64,000 nucleotides of DNA. Source: Hohaiivirga sp031546825 (GTDB taxonomy: Bacteria > Pseudomonadota > Alphaproteobacteria > Rhizobiales > Beijerinckiaceae). The translations under genes were made by a program, and so were the position numbers. The stretch spans positions 1 to 64,000 of the forward strand of contig JAVBJU010000009.1 in the NCBI GenBank assembly GCA_031546825.1, read 5' to 3'. Below are positions 43,751 to 52,879 of this stretch, one piece after another. The number at the start of each line of letters is the position of its first letter. Position 1 is the first letter of the stretch. The notes under the pieces are model-generated. The model searched no databases and was not told where the DNA came from. It worked only from the letters and a program-made list of their open reading frames with translations.

Positions 43751-45091
43751 CTACGGCGGTGGGCCGTTGGCCGGACGACGACGGGCACCGTCACGGGGAG
43801 TATCGCCGTGGGGCGGGCTGCCCTCCTTGCCCGGCGCGGCTTTGTCTTCTTGGGGCTCGCCCGCATCCTTGGGGAGCGAGACCTTGGTTCCCGCCGCAAG
43901 GCTTGAGAAGCCGGATGTCACGACAATGTCTCCGAGCGCCAGGCCTTTTTCGACCACGCTGATGGTGTCGTTCTGGATCCGCAGGCTGACGGGACGGACC
44001 TCCACGACATTGACCGGGCCGCTTTGTGGGCGCGCATGGGGTATGGCATCGGGGTTGCTCTTTTCGCGGTTCACCACATAGACGAACGGGCCGTTCGGGC
44101 CGCGTTGGACAGCGGCGGACGGCACTGTCACCACGTCCTTCAACGTGGTCACCAGCAAGCGGATATTGACGAACTGACCGGGCCAGAGTTTGAGGTCGCT
44201 ATTCGGAAACTCTGCTTTGAGCGAGAGCGTGCCGGTGGTCGTGTCAATCTGGTTGTCGATGACCGTGAGCGTGCCTGAATCGAGCAGTGTCTTGCCGTCG
44301 CCTGCAAGGGCATCCACTTTGAGCGCTGTCTCCGCTTGCTTCATCTCGGCGCGGATGTCGCCGATCTGCTGTTGCGGTACTGAGAATTGCACCGAGATTG
44401 GTTTCATCTGGGTGATGACAACCAGCGCAGTGCTGCTGCCGCCCTGCACCACGTTGCCTTCGTCGATCTGGCGAATGCCGGTGCGCCCGGCGATCGGCGC
44501 TGTCACCCAGGTATAATCGAGCGTTGCCTTGGTGTTGTCGATGGCCGCCTGATCGGATTGTATCTGCGCCTCATATTGCTGCACCAACGCCCTTTGCGTG
44601 TCTGCCTGCTGTTTGGTGGCGGCATTGCTTTCCGACAGGCGGGTATAGCGTTCGAGATCAAGGCGCGAATTGGCCAGCAATGCCTCATCCTGCACCTTCT
44701 TGGCGAGCGCCTGGTTATGGGCCGCCTGATAGGTGCGCCTGTCGATTTCGGCGAGCAGGGCTCCCTTCTCGACATCCTCACCTTCCTTGAAATTGATGTG
44801 GGTGATCATGCCTGAGACTTGCGGTGTGATGATCGCCGTTTTGAAGGCCTTAGTGGTGCCGATGGCGTTAACGTGGATTGGTACGTTGGCTGCAGCGGCG
44901 GTTGCGGTGAGCACTGGCACCACCGCGTCGCCGCCGCGCCCGCCAAAACGGCGTCCGCCCGGGGATTGCCCCGATTTCGGCCACAGGGCGATGACGAGGG
45001 CAATGGCCACCATGGCACCCACGACAATAATCACCGCCTTGCGGGTTTGTTTGGAGCGGGGATTCGGAGGCCGTGGGGTGTCGGTGCTCAT
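43751..45091 (-). CDS. mdtA: RND periplasmic adaptor, MdtA-like
   Basis: The 446-residue adaptor has an N-terminal membrane anchor (KAVIIVVGAMVAIALVIALW) and a lipoyl/hairpin region (about 85-210, rich in Ala/Gln/Glu). Its beta-barrel part contains LDYTWVTAPIAGRTGIRQID, and a Pro/Asp-rich tail follows. Compared with the 17.7-kb adaptor it has a longer linker and tail, and it follows the MdtA pattern. The start ATG overlaps the stop of the outer-membrane factor gene by 4 bp (ATGA). A Gly/Arg-rich stretch near residues 45-55 precedes the first barrel strand. Confidence 0.92.
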   Translation of the reverse strand: MSTDTPRPPNPRSKQTRKAVIIVVGAMVAIALVIALWPKSGQSPGGRRFGGRGGDAVVPVLTATAAAANVPIHVNAIGTTKAFKTAIITPQVSGMITHINFKEGEDVEKGALLAEIDRRTYQAAHNQALAKKVQDEALLANSRLDLERYTRLSESNAATKQQADTQRALVQQYEAQIQSDQAAIDNTKATLDYTWVTAPIAGRTGIRQIDEGNVVQGGSSTALVVITQMKPISVQFSVPQQQIGDIRAEMKQAETALKVDALAGDGKTLLDSGTLTVIDNQIDTTTGTLSLKAEFPNSDLKLWPGQFVNIRLLVTTLKDVVTVPSAAVQRGPNGPFVYVVNREKSNPDAIPHARPQSGPVNVVEVRPVSLRIQNDTISVVEKGLALGDIVVTSGFSSLAAGTKVSLPKDAGEPQEDKAAPGKEGSPPHGDTPRDGARRRPANGPPP

Positions 45092-46584
45092 GGTGAGCCG
45101 GAGCCTTCCTGAAGCTGGATCGATTGCCGCGCGGCAGTGATTTCACCGGGTGTCCAGCCACCGCCGAGCGCCTGATGCAGGCTTACCGAAGCCTGTAATT
45201 GTGACAATCTTACGGAAATCTGGGCCAGTTGCGCCACAAAATAGCTCTGCTGGGTGTTGAGCACCGTCGTGATATCAACGGTGCCTGCGCGCAGTTGTTC
45301 GCCTGCGATCCGATATGCCTTTTCGGCACTGGCGGCCGCCTGGGCTTGAAGCTGGCGCTGGCGCGCGGTTTCTTGCACAGAAACCAGAGCCTGCTCCACA
45401 TCGGAGGCCGCCGTCAGCACGGCCTTTTTGTAAGCCTGCACATCTTCGCTGCGGATGCTGTGTTGCAGTTCCAGTTGCGCCAGCAACCGCCCGCCGTCGA
45501 AGATCGGCTGCGTGGCATTGGCTGCCACCGAATACAGTGCCGATTGCGGGTTGAACAGGGTTTTGAGCACCGGACTCTCATAGCCGGTCTGGCCCGTCAG
45601 GCTGAAGGACGGCAGCAGGGCCGCTTTGGCGCTGGCAACGGTGGCGTTTTGCGCGGCGAGTACAGCCGCGCTCTGGCGAATGTCGGGGCGACGCAGCAGA
45701 AGCTGCGACGGCAGTCCGGGAGCTGGGCGCGGGGCATTCAGCCCATTGAGCGTGCCGCCGCGAATGGTGACATTGCCCGGAAATTCACCGGTCAACACCG
45801 CGAGCGCCGCGCGATATTGGTTGATGTTGATGATGCGCGGCGGGATGAGCGCCTTCTGGTTGGCAACCACGACTTCCTGCTGGGCGAGGTCGAGCGACGT
45901 GGCGGTGCCGACATTAACCCGTTCCTGAATAATGCTGAGGATGCTGGTCGCGTTGCGCACATTGCCTTCGGTGATGCGCAGTGCATCTTGCGCGGCCAGA
46001 AGCTGCAGATAGGTGTTGGCCACCGCCGCAATGGTGGCAAGCTCAACCACATCATAATTGTAGCGCGCGGCAACAGCATTCTGTTCGGACGCAAGCAGGC
46101 TGTTGCGGTTTTTACCCCAGAAATCCAGCTCATACCCGGCAGACAGCAGGCCGGAGAAAACATTGGAATGTCCACCGCGCCCGAGCGATCGCGATGACAT
46201 GGCATTCTGAGCACCAACGCTGCCGTTGATGGAGGGCAATAACGGCGCGGTTGCAAGGGACACTTGGGCTTCGGCTTGCTCAATGCGTGTCAGGGCTGCG
46301 GCCATGTCGAGATTGTTGGCGCGTGCCGTCTCAATCAGGCGGCTCATCTCTGTTGAGCGAAAACCTTGCCACCATGTCAATGATATGGGCGCGTCGGGGC
46401 GCGCCTTGGCTTCCTTGAAACGGTCGGGAAAGTTCATGTCGGGCGGAAAGCTCGCATCGGGAGCACAACCGGAAAGCAATGCCGACAGCGCAAGCGATGC
46501 GGCAACGGCACGCCACTGTTTTCTGCTTTTCGAAATGTTTGCTGACCGCCGGACCAAGCTTTTACGCCCCGTAACACTTTCCAA
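45088..46584 (-). CDS. Outer-membrane efflux lipoprotein (NodT/OprM-type, TolC superfamily)
   Basis: The 498-residue protein has a signal peptide ending at a lipobox (LALSALLSGC). Two outer-membrane-efflux repeats follow, with tunnel-helix segments such as NVRNATSILSIIQERVNVG and GEQLRAGTVDITTVLNTQQS. It forms the outer-membrane exit duct for the MdtABC-type pump encoded downstream, with which it is translationally coupled. No ATG precedes the signal peptide in frame; the start is a TTG at 46582-46584, or another TTG at 46555-46557, so the exact N-terminus is uncertain. Confidence 0.9.
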   Translation of the reverse strand: MESVTGRKSLVRRSANISKSRKQWRAVAASLALSALLSGCAPDASFPPDMNFPDRFKEAKARPDAPISLTWWQGFRSTEMSRLIETARANNLDMAAALTRIEQAEAQVSLATAPLLPSINGSVGAQNAMSSRSLGRGGHSNVFSGLLSAGYELDFWGKNRNSLLASEQNAVAARYNYDVVELATIAAVANTYLQLLAAQDALRITEGNVRNATSILSIIQERVNVGTATSLDLAQQEVVVANQKALIPPRIININQYRAALAVLTGEFPGNVTIRGGTLNGLNAPRPAPGLPSQLLLRRPDIRQSAAVLAAQNATVASAKAALLPSFSLTGQTGYESPVLKTLFNPQSALYSVAANATQPIFDGGRLLAQLELQHSIRSEDVQAYKKAVLTAASDVEQALVSVQETARQRQLQAQAAASAEKAYRIAGEQLRAGTVDITTVLNTQQSYFVAQLAQISVRLSQLQASVSLHQALGGGWTPGEITAARQSIQLQEGSGSP

Positions 46585-46740
46585 CCGGTGCCATCTGCAA
46601 ATGGCAATAACCGCTTCAAAAGTTAATGAACCTTAACCGCCTAGCATGGGCACTGTGTCCGCGCCACGCATCATTGGCGTTTATCCCAAGGAGGTCACAT
46701 TAAATTTTTGTCAGAATATGGTGCCGCTGGGCTTTGAGCG

Positions 46741-46773
46741 AAAAAAAAAGCGGCCCGGGCGAGGGGCCGCTTT
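46741..46773 (-). terminator. Terminator of the giant coiled-coil gene
   Basis: On the minus strand AAAGCGGCCC (46764-46773) pairs with GGGCCGCTTT (46747-46756), followed by nine or more T residues. Confidence 0.95.
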
Positions 46774-46794
46774 GATGTGTCATCTGTGAGGCGT

Positions 46795-49700
46795 TTACTT
46801 CAACCGTCCCGCCGCGTGTGCCAGCATGGTGTAGACCTTGCCGGTTTCCGAGGTGAGATAGGTATTGGTCAGAATGCCGTCGCGGTCATCGGTGGCGACT
46901 TCTGACAAGAGACGTTCGAACTCGCCGATATAACGATCCACCACCTGGCGGAATTCGGTCTCGACGGCGTATTTCGAGCGAATATCCTCGAACGTCTGTT
47001 GACCCTGAAGGGTGTAAAGACGACGGGTGAACACATTGCGTTCACCGCGCTTATAGCGGTCCCACAATTCCACGGCAGCGGCATGGTCGATCATGCGAGC
47101 GATGTCGAGGGAAATCGAATCGAGCGACTCAAGGCTGTTGCGGCGGCTGCGTTCCCGGTTCTGCGGCATGGCCCGGGGAGCAGGCTCCTCGGTGGAGGCC
47201 CGGTTGAGCAGGTCAGACAGCCAGCCCTTGGCGGGAGGAGCGGATGCGGTCGCCGTCGACACCGGAGCCGGGCGCGCCGGCGCAGGTGCCGGCTGGGCGA
47301 CGGGGGGCTGAAGCGACTGCTGCGGGGCGCTGAAATGCATCGGGGCCGGGCTGGAGTACTCTTGCTCACGTGTGGCGCGCTGCTGCGGGGCTGGAGCTTG
47401 CGAAGCGGTTTCGATATCGAGACTGCGGTTCGAGCGCGTGACCAGCGAAGAAAGCTCGTTGAGCGCCTTGATCTGATCGGAAACGATGCGGCGCATATTG
47501 GCGGCGGTCTGCTGGGTTTCCTCCGGCAGTTCCATCACGCCACGACGCAGCTCAGCGCGGGTGTCATCAAGCTCCTGGCGGATATGTCCGCTCATGGTGC
47601 GCAGATCGTCCATATTGTCGCGGAAGCGTGTCGCTGCCGCGCCGAAGGTCTGGTTCATTTCGCCGATGGCGGCCTCGTAAGCCGACACCATGTCACCAGC
47701 GATGCGCGCGCCCTGGGTGTCGGATGCATTATGCAGATGCGCGTATTGCTGATGCATCTGGTTAATGGCCGTGCCGACGGTCTGGGTCAGATGTTCGGTC
47801 ATCGTGTCGATGTCGCCGGTACGGGCACGGATAGCATCAACAAGGTTCGACAGCTGGACATGACGTTCGCCGAGCACATCACCAAGGCGCACGCCGACCT
47901 CGTCGAGGGCCGCTGTTGTGGTTGCCAGTGCCTGAGCCTGATTTTGGGCAGCCTGCGTCAAAGCCATGCTGCGGATTTCAAGCGTCTCGCCGAGCTTCTC
48001 GGCCCGGTCGAGGCTCTGGGCGGAGACGTGGTTCAGGGTGTTGATCTTTTCGCCGAGCTGTTCCGAAGTTCTTTCGGTGCGTTCCGCCACGACGCCCATG
48101 ACATTTTCCAGGTTCTGGACGCGACCGCTTAGAGTGTCGCTGGCCGAGACGAGCTTTTCACTGGCGACGGCTGAGACGCGCTCGAGCAGCTGGCTGGTTT
48201 CGCCAATATGCTGAAGTACGCCGGTGACTTCGGCGTTGATGGAACCCTTGACCTCATGCAGCGAGGTGAGTGTTGCATGCGTGGTGTTGGTAATGGTTTC
48301 TTCCAGAGCCGCGCCGGTGGAGGCGATCTTCTGGCTGAGGTCCTGGCCCTTGGCATCAAGCATGTCGTGCATGCCGCTCAGCCGCTCGCTGAACGAGGAG
48401 GCGAGCAAGTTGGTGCGTTGCTCCATCTGCTGGTCGATTTCGACAAAGCGGTTGTTGAGCTTGTTGACGATGGTGCCGCTGGACTGCTCAAAAATCGTCG
48501 AGATTTCGCTGATCCCGTTACCGAGGCTCGCAATCAGGGACGAACTGGAAGTGTTGAACAGGCCATCAATGTCAGCGATGCTAGCGTTGAGGTTTTCCAT
48601 GAGACGCGCGCCGCCATTGTCGATGAGCATGGTCATCTGGCCGAGGCGATTGCCCATGTCTTCGGCGAGGCGTGTACCACGGTTGTCGAACAGGTCTGCG
48701 AGTTCGGCAATGCGGGTGCCCAGCAGAACGGATGTGCTCTTGCCCTTTTCTTCCAGGGATGTGCTGACGTTGTCGAGGCGTTCCACGATGCGGGTTTCAA
48801 TATCGGCAACCCGGCTTTCAAGCGTATTGGCAATTTCAAGGGCGCGCTCGCCGAGGACGCCGTTAAGCCCTTCCGTTGCGGAGGAAAGGGTTTCCGCCAC
48901 TTCACGCCCGCTTTCGACCATTGTTTTGGCCATTTCAGAGGTGCGGTTGATAAGCGTTTCGTTGATCGATTGGGCGCGGGTATCAAGCGCGTTGTTGATG
49001 CGCGAAACCAGCATATCGAAATTGGCGGTGATTTTGGTGGTGTGTTGTTCCGCGCCTGTGTCAAACCGCGCCAACTCGGCACCGATTGTTGCAGAAACCT
49101 CCTGCGACTGTCTGTGCAGCGAGGCAACAAAGGCGCTCTTCTGTTCCGTGAATACCGATTCCACCTCCGTGAGCTGGCTCGAAATGGCATTCGACAGCAT
49201 GCCCGTGAGCTCATCGGTCCGGGTGACAAGGGAATCCGCGAGTTCGCGCCCTTTCACCGTGATCAGGTTATCCATATCGCCGAGGCGGTCGCTGATGGTG
49301 GTTGTGAGGCTGTTCACCTCATTGGAGATCGTGCCGACAGCGGTGACGCTGGCGCCGATTGCGGCATCGAAGTCGCCCAGGCGAGCCGAGAAGACGTCGT
49401 GCACCTCTTTGCCGCGCTGCTCGATGACCAACGCCAGCGTTTCAGCGTTGCTGCGCAGGTTCTCATTGATGCGCTCACCCTGATGGGCCATTGCGGCACT
49501 GATTTCGTGACCAGTGGTGGCAATTTTGATCTGGGTTTCGTTTGCGGTTTTCTCCAGGGTCTCGGCCAGTTCGTGGCTTTGGCTATCAAGCGCACCCTTG
49601 AGCGCGCCAATCTGTGTGCCAACCACTGTGGTCACATGCTCGGCGAGGCCGGTGAGATTGCTCTCAAGCTGTTGGCCCTGGGTCTGGACGCTGTAATTGA

Positions 49701-51372
49701 TGCGCTGGCTGGCATTGTCGAGCCGATCCGCCAGCATTTCGACACGGGTGCCGATGGCATCATTGGCAAGGTTCACTGCACCATCAAGGCGGTCATGAAT
49801 TTCCTTGCCGCGCAGCGAAATTTCTTCGGCAATCTGGGTGCCAGCAATGGCGATATGCTCGCGGACATCGCCGCCCCGGACCATGATATTATTGACGATT
49901 TCATGGCTGGTCGCCAGGAGTTGCTCGTTCAGATGGCCGGTATTCTTAAGGATTTCACTGGAAATGAACGCACTGGATTCCGCGGCTGCCGCGTGAATCT
50001 GGTGGACGCTGCCACTGATATTGCTGGCGATGATATCGCTGGTTTCTTTGAGTTTCGAGGAGACCTCGTCGCCGCGCTGCACAAAATTCGTTTCCAGCGC
50101 GCTCACCGCGTTTTCCATTGTGGAGGCGGTGCTTGCAAAAGCTTCCTTGACGTTCGCGCCCTGCATGGCCAGCGTCTCAACCATGTCCCGGCTGGTCTGC
50201 GCCATCGAATGCGTGACATTGGACGCGCTTTCGTGGAGATGAAGCGTCAACGCTGCACCCGTGCGCTCGAAGACGGTGGCGATGTCGTTTATTTTTGCCT
50301 CAAGCGAGGAGGTTACGTTGTTGCCTGCCTCGGTAATACCGTGGCGAATTTCTTCGCCGCGCTCGGCGAGGAGGCTGGTAACCCGCTGAGAAGCACCGTT
50401 CATGGTTACGGTGAGACGCTCGGCGATCTCTTCGAGGTCGGTGACCATGACCTCGTGGGTGCCAGACATCGTGGCGCGGACACGGTCGACATTACTGGTG
50501 ATGGCTTCGCGCTGCGCGTTGAGTTCCTCGATCAGCGAATGAATGCGGACCTCGTTGTCGAAATAGGCGCGCTCCAGCGTCGAGATTTCATTGCGGACCA
50601 GCGCCTCCAGTTCTCCGGCGCGCGCAATGGCGCGTTCAACGCCGTCGCCGATGGCTGCGACTTCGCGACGAATGGTGTGGGAGACCGTCAGCACTGCGTC
50701 TGTGGTCAGAGATTCCGGTTGGGCAAGATGGATCGCGGCTTCACCGATGGCACGTGAGGCGAGGCGAATTTCCTGGGCGCGCACCGCGAGCATCGCTGCG
50801 ACGAAGAAAGCGAGGACCGGCAGAACCACAGCGGAAATGCCAAACAGCACCTGCACCGGCAACAGATTGGCCGTCAACGCTTCTACGGACAGCATATTCT
50901 GCGACCACGCAAAGGCCGCACAGCCGCCAAGCCAGAGCAGCGAAAAGAAGGTGGCCCAGCCATAAGCCCCACGTGAGGGGCGGCGATGCAGGGTTTGCAA
51001 AAACAGGTCGGTATTGCGGCGTTCTTCGTTGGTGGCGGCGGCAGCAGTTGCGACGAACGGGGCCTGGGGCTCAGGGGCCAGGAACGGCACTTGGGGCAAA
51101 ATCGAGGGCTCTGCGAGGGGTTGGGGCTGGATCGAAGGTTCCGCGAGGGGCGAGGTGTCGGACGCGGCCATGTTCAATGCCGCTCCCTGCTGAATTTCCT
51201 CAAGGCGGCGCGTGATTTCAATCGGCAGCGCATCGCCGGCGATTTCCTTGTCCGTGCTGTCGGGCACGACGGGGCTTTCCGAAGCCGTGTTCAGGTCAGC
51301 AGCCAGCGCATTCTCGATAGCTGTCAATGCTGCCAGCTCCGGATCACTGAACTTCTTTTGCTTCGTTGCCAT
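46795..51372 (-). CDS. Giant membrane-anchored coiled-coil protein, growth-pole-ring (GPR)-like candidate
   Basis: The 1525-residue protein begins with a Pro-rich disordered stretch (about 70-110), then two close membrane helices (about 138-157 and 173-197). About 1,100 residues of heptad- and apolipoprotein-like amphipathic repeats follow, with many units of the form ERGxEVxxxLxxxxxxI. A Pro/Ala-rich linker then leads to a conserved globular end (about 1400-1525). Databases often name such Hyphomicrobiales proteins kinesin-like or apolipoprotein-like, though no motor domain exists. Agrobacterium GPR, of the same build, forms a ring at the growing pole and is needed for polar growth. The GPR role is inferred from architecture and lineage. 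It is monocistronic with its own terminator. Confidence 0.75.
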   Translation of the reverse strand: MATKQKKFSDPELAALTAIENALAADLNTASESPVVPDSTDKEIAGDALPIEITRRLEEIQQGAALNMAASDTSPLAEPSIQPQPLAEPSILPQVPFLAPEPQAPFVATAAAATNEERRNTDLFLQTLHRRPSRGAYGWATFFSLLWLGGCAAFAWSQNMLSVEALTANLLPVQVLFGISAVVLPVLAFFVAAMLAVRAQEIRLASRAIGEAAIHLAQPESLTTDAVLTVSHTIRREVAAIGDGVERAIARAGELEALVRNEISTLERAYFDNEVRIHSLIEELNAQREAITSNVDRVRATMSGTHEVMVTDLEEIAERLTVTMNGASQRVTSLLAERGEEIRHGITEAGNNVTSSLEAKINDIATVFERTGAALTLHLHESASNVTHSMAQTSRDMVETLAMQGANVKEAFASTASTMENAVSALETNFVQRGDEVSSKLKETSDIIASNISGSVHQIHAAAAESSAFISSEILKNTGHLNEQLLATSHEIVNNIMVRGGDVREHIAIAGTQIAEEISLRGKEIHDRLDGAVNLANDAIGTRVEMLADRLDNASQRINYSVQTQGQQLESNLTGLAEHVTTVVGTQIGALKGALDSQSHELAETLEKTANETQIKIATTGHEISAAMAHQGERINENLRSNAETLALVIEQRGKEVHDVFSARLGDFDAAIGASVTAVGTISNEVNSLTTTISDRLGDMDNLITVKGRELADSLVTRTDELTGMLSNAISSQLTEVESVFTEQKSAFVASLHRQSQEVSATIGAELARFDTGAEQHTTKITANFDMLVSRINNALDTRAQSINETLINRTSEMAKTMVESGREVAETLSSATEGLNGVLGERALEIANTLESRVADIETRIVERLDNVSTSLEEKGKSTSVLLGTRIAELADLFDNRGTRLAEDMGNRLGQMTMLIDNGGARLMENLNASIADIDGLFNTSSSSLIASLGNGISEISTIFEQSSGTIVNKLNNRFVEIDQQMEQRTNLLASSFSERLSGMHDMLDAKGQDLSQKIASTGAALEETITNTTHATLTSLHEVKGSINAEVTGVLQHIGETSQLLERVSAVASEKLVSASDTLSGRVQNLENVMGVVAERTERTSEQLGEKINTLNHVSAQSLDRAEKLGETLEIRSMALTQAAQNQAQALATTTAALDEVGVRLGDVLGERHVQLSNLVDAIRARTGDIDTMTEHLTQTVGTAINQMHQQYAHLHNASDTQGARIAGDMVSAYEAAIGEMNQTFGAAATRFRDNMDDLRTMSGHIRQELDDTRAELRRGVMELPEETQQTAANMRRIVSDQIKALNELSSLVTRSNRSLDIETASQAPAPQQRATREQEYSSPAPMHFSAPQQSLQPPVAQPAPAPARPAPVSTATASAPPAKGWLSDLLNRASTEEPAPRAMPQNRERSRRNSLESLDSISLDIARMIDHAAAVELWDRYKRGERNVFTRRLYTLQGQQTFEDIRSKYAVETEFRQVVDRYIGEFERLLSEVATDDRDGILTNTYLTSETGKVYTMLAHAAGRLK

Positions 51373-51781
51373 AAAACTCGCCCTTTAAAGACGCAACCAA
51401 CACTCAAACCGCCAAAATCCGGTCACCTGGATCATGGCGCTGTGGGCCGAAAAAGCCCACGGTACGCTACAATGATGCCCATATCGCCATATGAGCTCCA
51501 CATCAGGGGCAGTTTACTCCCTGATAGATGGTGATGGAACCCGGCATGAAGGCAAAATTATGGTTTCGTTAATATCTTGTTTACCAGTTTAATTTCAATG
51601 GGATATATCTTTTTTGCGGAATGCCTTCCGCGAGCTCCAAAAAATAACGTTCAGTGCAGGTCAATTACATGCGGTGCCGGAAAGCACTGAAAATGAAAAG
51701 CGGGCGGCTTTACATGGCGGTCTCTGCAAATTCGCAAGCGCAACGACATAACTGCGCCTTTAGGATGAAAAGGACGAGTTC
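51373..51781. other. Divergent intergenic region, giant coiled-coil gene / ferredoxin
   Basis: 409 bp without a supportable gene. A short hairpin GTGGGC/GCCCAC (51442-51447 with 51455-51460) lies about 70 bp upstream of the coiled-coil gene start and may sit in its 5' leader. The AT-richer stretch near 51560-51620 may hold promoters for both directions, but no clear pair was assigned. Confidence 0.4.
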
Positions 51782-52102
51782 ATGGTACGGATTACCTTTG
51801 TGGATCAGGGTGGCACCCCCCGCAACGTCGAGGTGGACGCGGGCTCAACGGTGATGGAAGCCGCTCTGCGCAATGATATCCCCGGCATTGATGGCGAATG
51901 TGGCGGTGCCTGTTCCTGCGCCACCTGCCATGTGTATGTTGATCCCGAATGGGAGGATGCCGTCGGTGAACCCTCCGCCATGGAGGAGGACATGCTCGAT
52001 TTTGCCTCGGATGTGCGCCCCAATTCCCGACTTTCGTGCCAGATAAAGGTTCGTGCCGAGCTTGACGGCCTTGTGGTTCAGACGCCCGTCCGCCAAGGCT
52101 AG
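51782..52102 (+). CDS. Adrenodoxin-type [2Fe-2S] ferredoxin
   Basis: The 106-residue protein has the cluster ligands C40-x5-C46-x2-C49-x36-C86 of the ISC/adrenodoxin-type plant-fold ferredoxins (EC40GGACSC46ATC49H, RLSC86QI). It carries electrons between a reductase and acceptors such as cytochromes P450, or serves Fe-S cluster assembly. No isc or P450 genes are adjacent to decide which. The start ATG 51782 gives the usual MVRITFVDQ N-terminus. Its TAG stop (52100-52102) coincides with the left target-site copy of a small transposable element inserted immediately behind the gene. Confidence 0.93.
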   Translation: MVRITFVDQGGTPRNVEVDAGSTVMEAALRNDIPGIDGECGGACSCATCHVYVDPEWEDAVGEPSAMEEDMLDFASDVRPNSRLSCQIKVRAELDGLVVQTPVRQG

Positions 52103-52231
52103 GAGACTGTTTGACAAGTCCGTCGGGTCGGTCCGTTGGTTCTTTTTCGTCCCGGACAGCGTCGCAACCGTTCCTTGCCGGGCCAAAAAATCCCTCAACG
52201 CACCTCAGCCGGTGACTTATCAAACTGCCTC
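52103..52231. mobile_element. Miniature inverted-repeat element (MITE), IS5/IS427-like ends
   Basis: A 129-bp non-coding element has 18-bp terminal inverted repeats, GAGACTGTTTGACAAGTC and (reverse-complemented right end) GAGGCAGTTTGATAAGTC, 15 of 18 identical. It is flanked on both sides by TAG (52100-52102 and 52232-52234), a 3-bp target duplication. The ends look like those of the IS427 group of IS5 elements. There is no transposase, so it would need one in trans. Confidence 0.7.
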
Positions 52232-52334
52232 TAGGCTCCAGTGATCGTTGGTCACATGCGGAAAGTGCTGACACTTTTCTTGAAATTTGCTAAGGTGACA
52301 TTGAGGGTTTTTATAACCAGAGGGGCGAATAGCG

Positions 52335-52757
52335 ATGTTCAAATCAATTCTCATACCCGTTGATCTCGCGGAAACCGAGGCCTCAAAAAAGGCTCTCGAA
52401 CAGGCTGCTGCTTTGGCCAAAGCGTCCGGCGGGAAGCTCCGTCTGGTCTATGTCCGGTCGGTGATGCCGGTGACCTACATGGAATTCGTTCCGCAATCCT
52501 TCGACACCGAGCAGCAATCCGAATGCGAGGAAGTCCTCGCGCAGATCACTGCGAAAGTGCCGCTGCCCGCTGACAAGGTTTCCGCCGTGGTGCGCTTGGG
52601 CTCCGTCTATAACGAAGTACTTGATGAAGCGGATAAAATTGGGGCTGACCTCATCGTTATCGGTTCCCACCGTCCCAGCATGGCGACCTATCTGCTCGGC
52701 TCCAATGCTTCGGCGATTGTCCGCCACGCCAGCGCGTCGGTGCTTGTCGTCCGCTGA
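52335..52757 (+). CDS. Universal stress protein (UspA family)
   Basis: The 140-residue protein is one Usp domain, with the N-terminal strand FKSILIPVDLAE and the nucleotide-binding C-terminal pattern GSHRPSMATYLLGSNAS. The G-x2-x-G-x9-G-S/T type motif suggests an ATP-binding member. Usp proteins support survival under stress, though the molecular action is unclear. The start ATG 52335 has GAGGGGCGA about 10 bases upstream. It is a single gene with its own terminator. Confidence 0.92.
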   Translation: MFKSILIPVDLAETEASKKALEQAAALAKASGGKLRLVYVRSVMPVTYMEFVPQSFDTEQQSECEEVLAQITAKVPLPADKVSAVVRLGSVYNEVLDEADKIGADLIVIGSHRPSMATYLLGSNASAIVRHASASVLVVR

Positions 52758-52788
52758 AATAGCAAGGCTTGCCAGCTTGATTCAATGT

Positions 52789-52827
52789 AAGCCCGCCGTA
52801 GCGCCCAACGCTGCGGCGGGCTTTTTC
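52789..52827 (+). terminator. Terminator after the usp gene
   Basis: AAGCCCGCCG (52789-52798) pairs with CGGCGGGCTT (52814-52823), with a further short pairing in the loop, followed by TTTTT. Confidence 0.9.
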
Positions 52828-52879
52828 AATTTCATAGTCCGCTTCAGGCGGTCACGGGCACTCCGTTACCGCGCCGGGG

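Noticed and set aside
46688..46740. Strong anti-Shine-Dalgarno match AAGGAGGT on the plus strand followed by a tiny frame
   Set aside because: It is followed only by an about 12-codon ATT/TTG-started frame running into the terminator of the opposite gene; no evidence of expression.
48208..50757. An 849-codon open frame antisense to the giant coiled-coil gene
   Set aside because: It mirrors the regular heptad codon pattern of the opposite strand, lacks recognisable domains and overlaps a convincing gene throughout.
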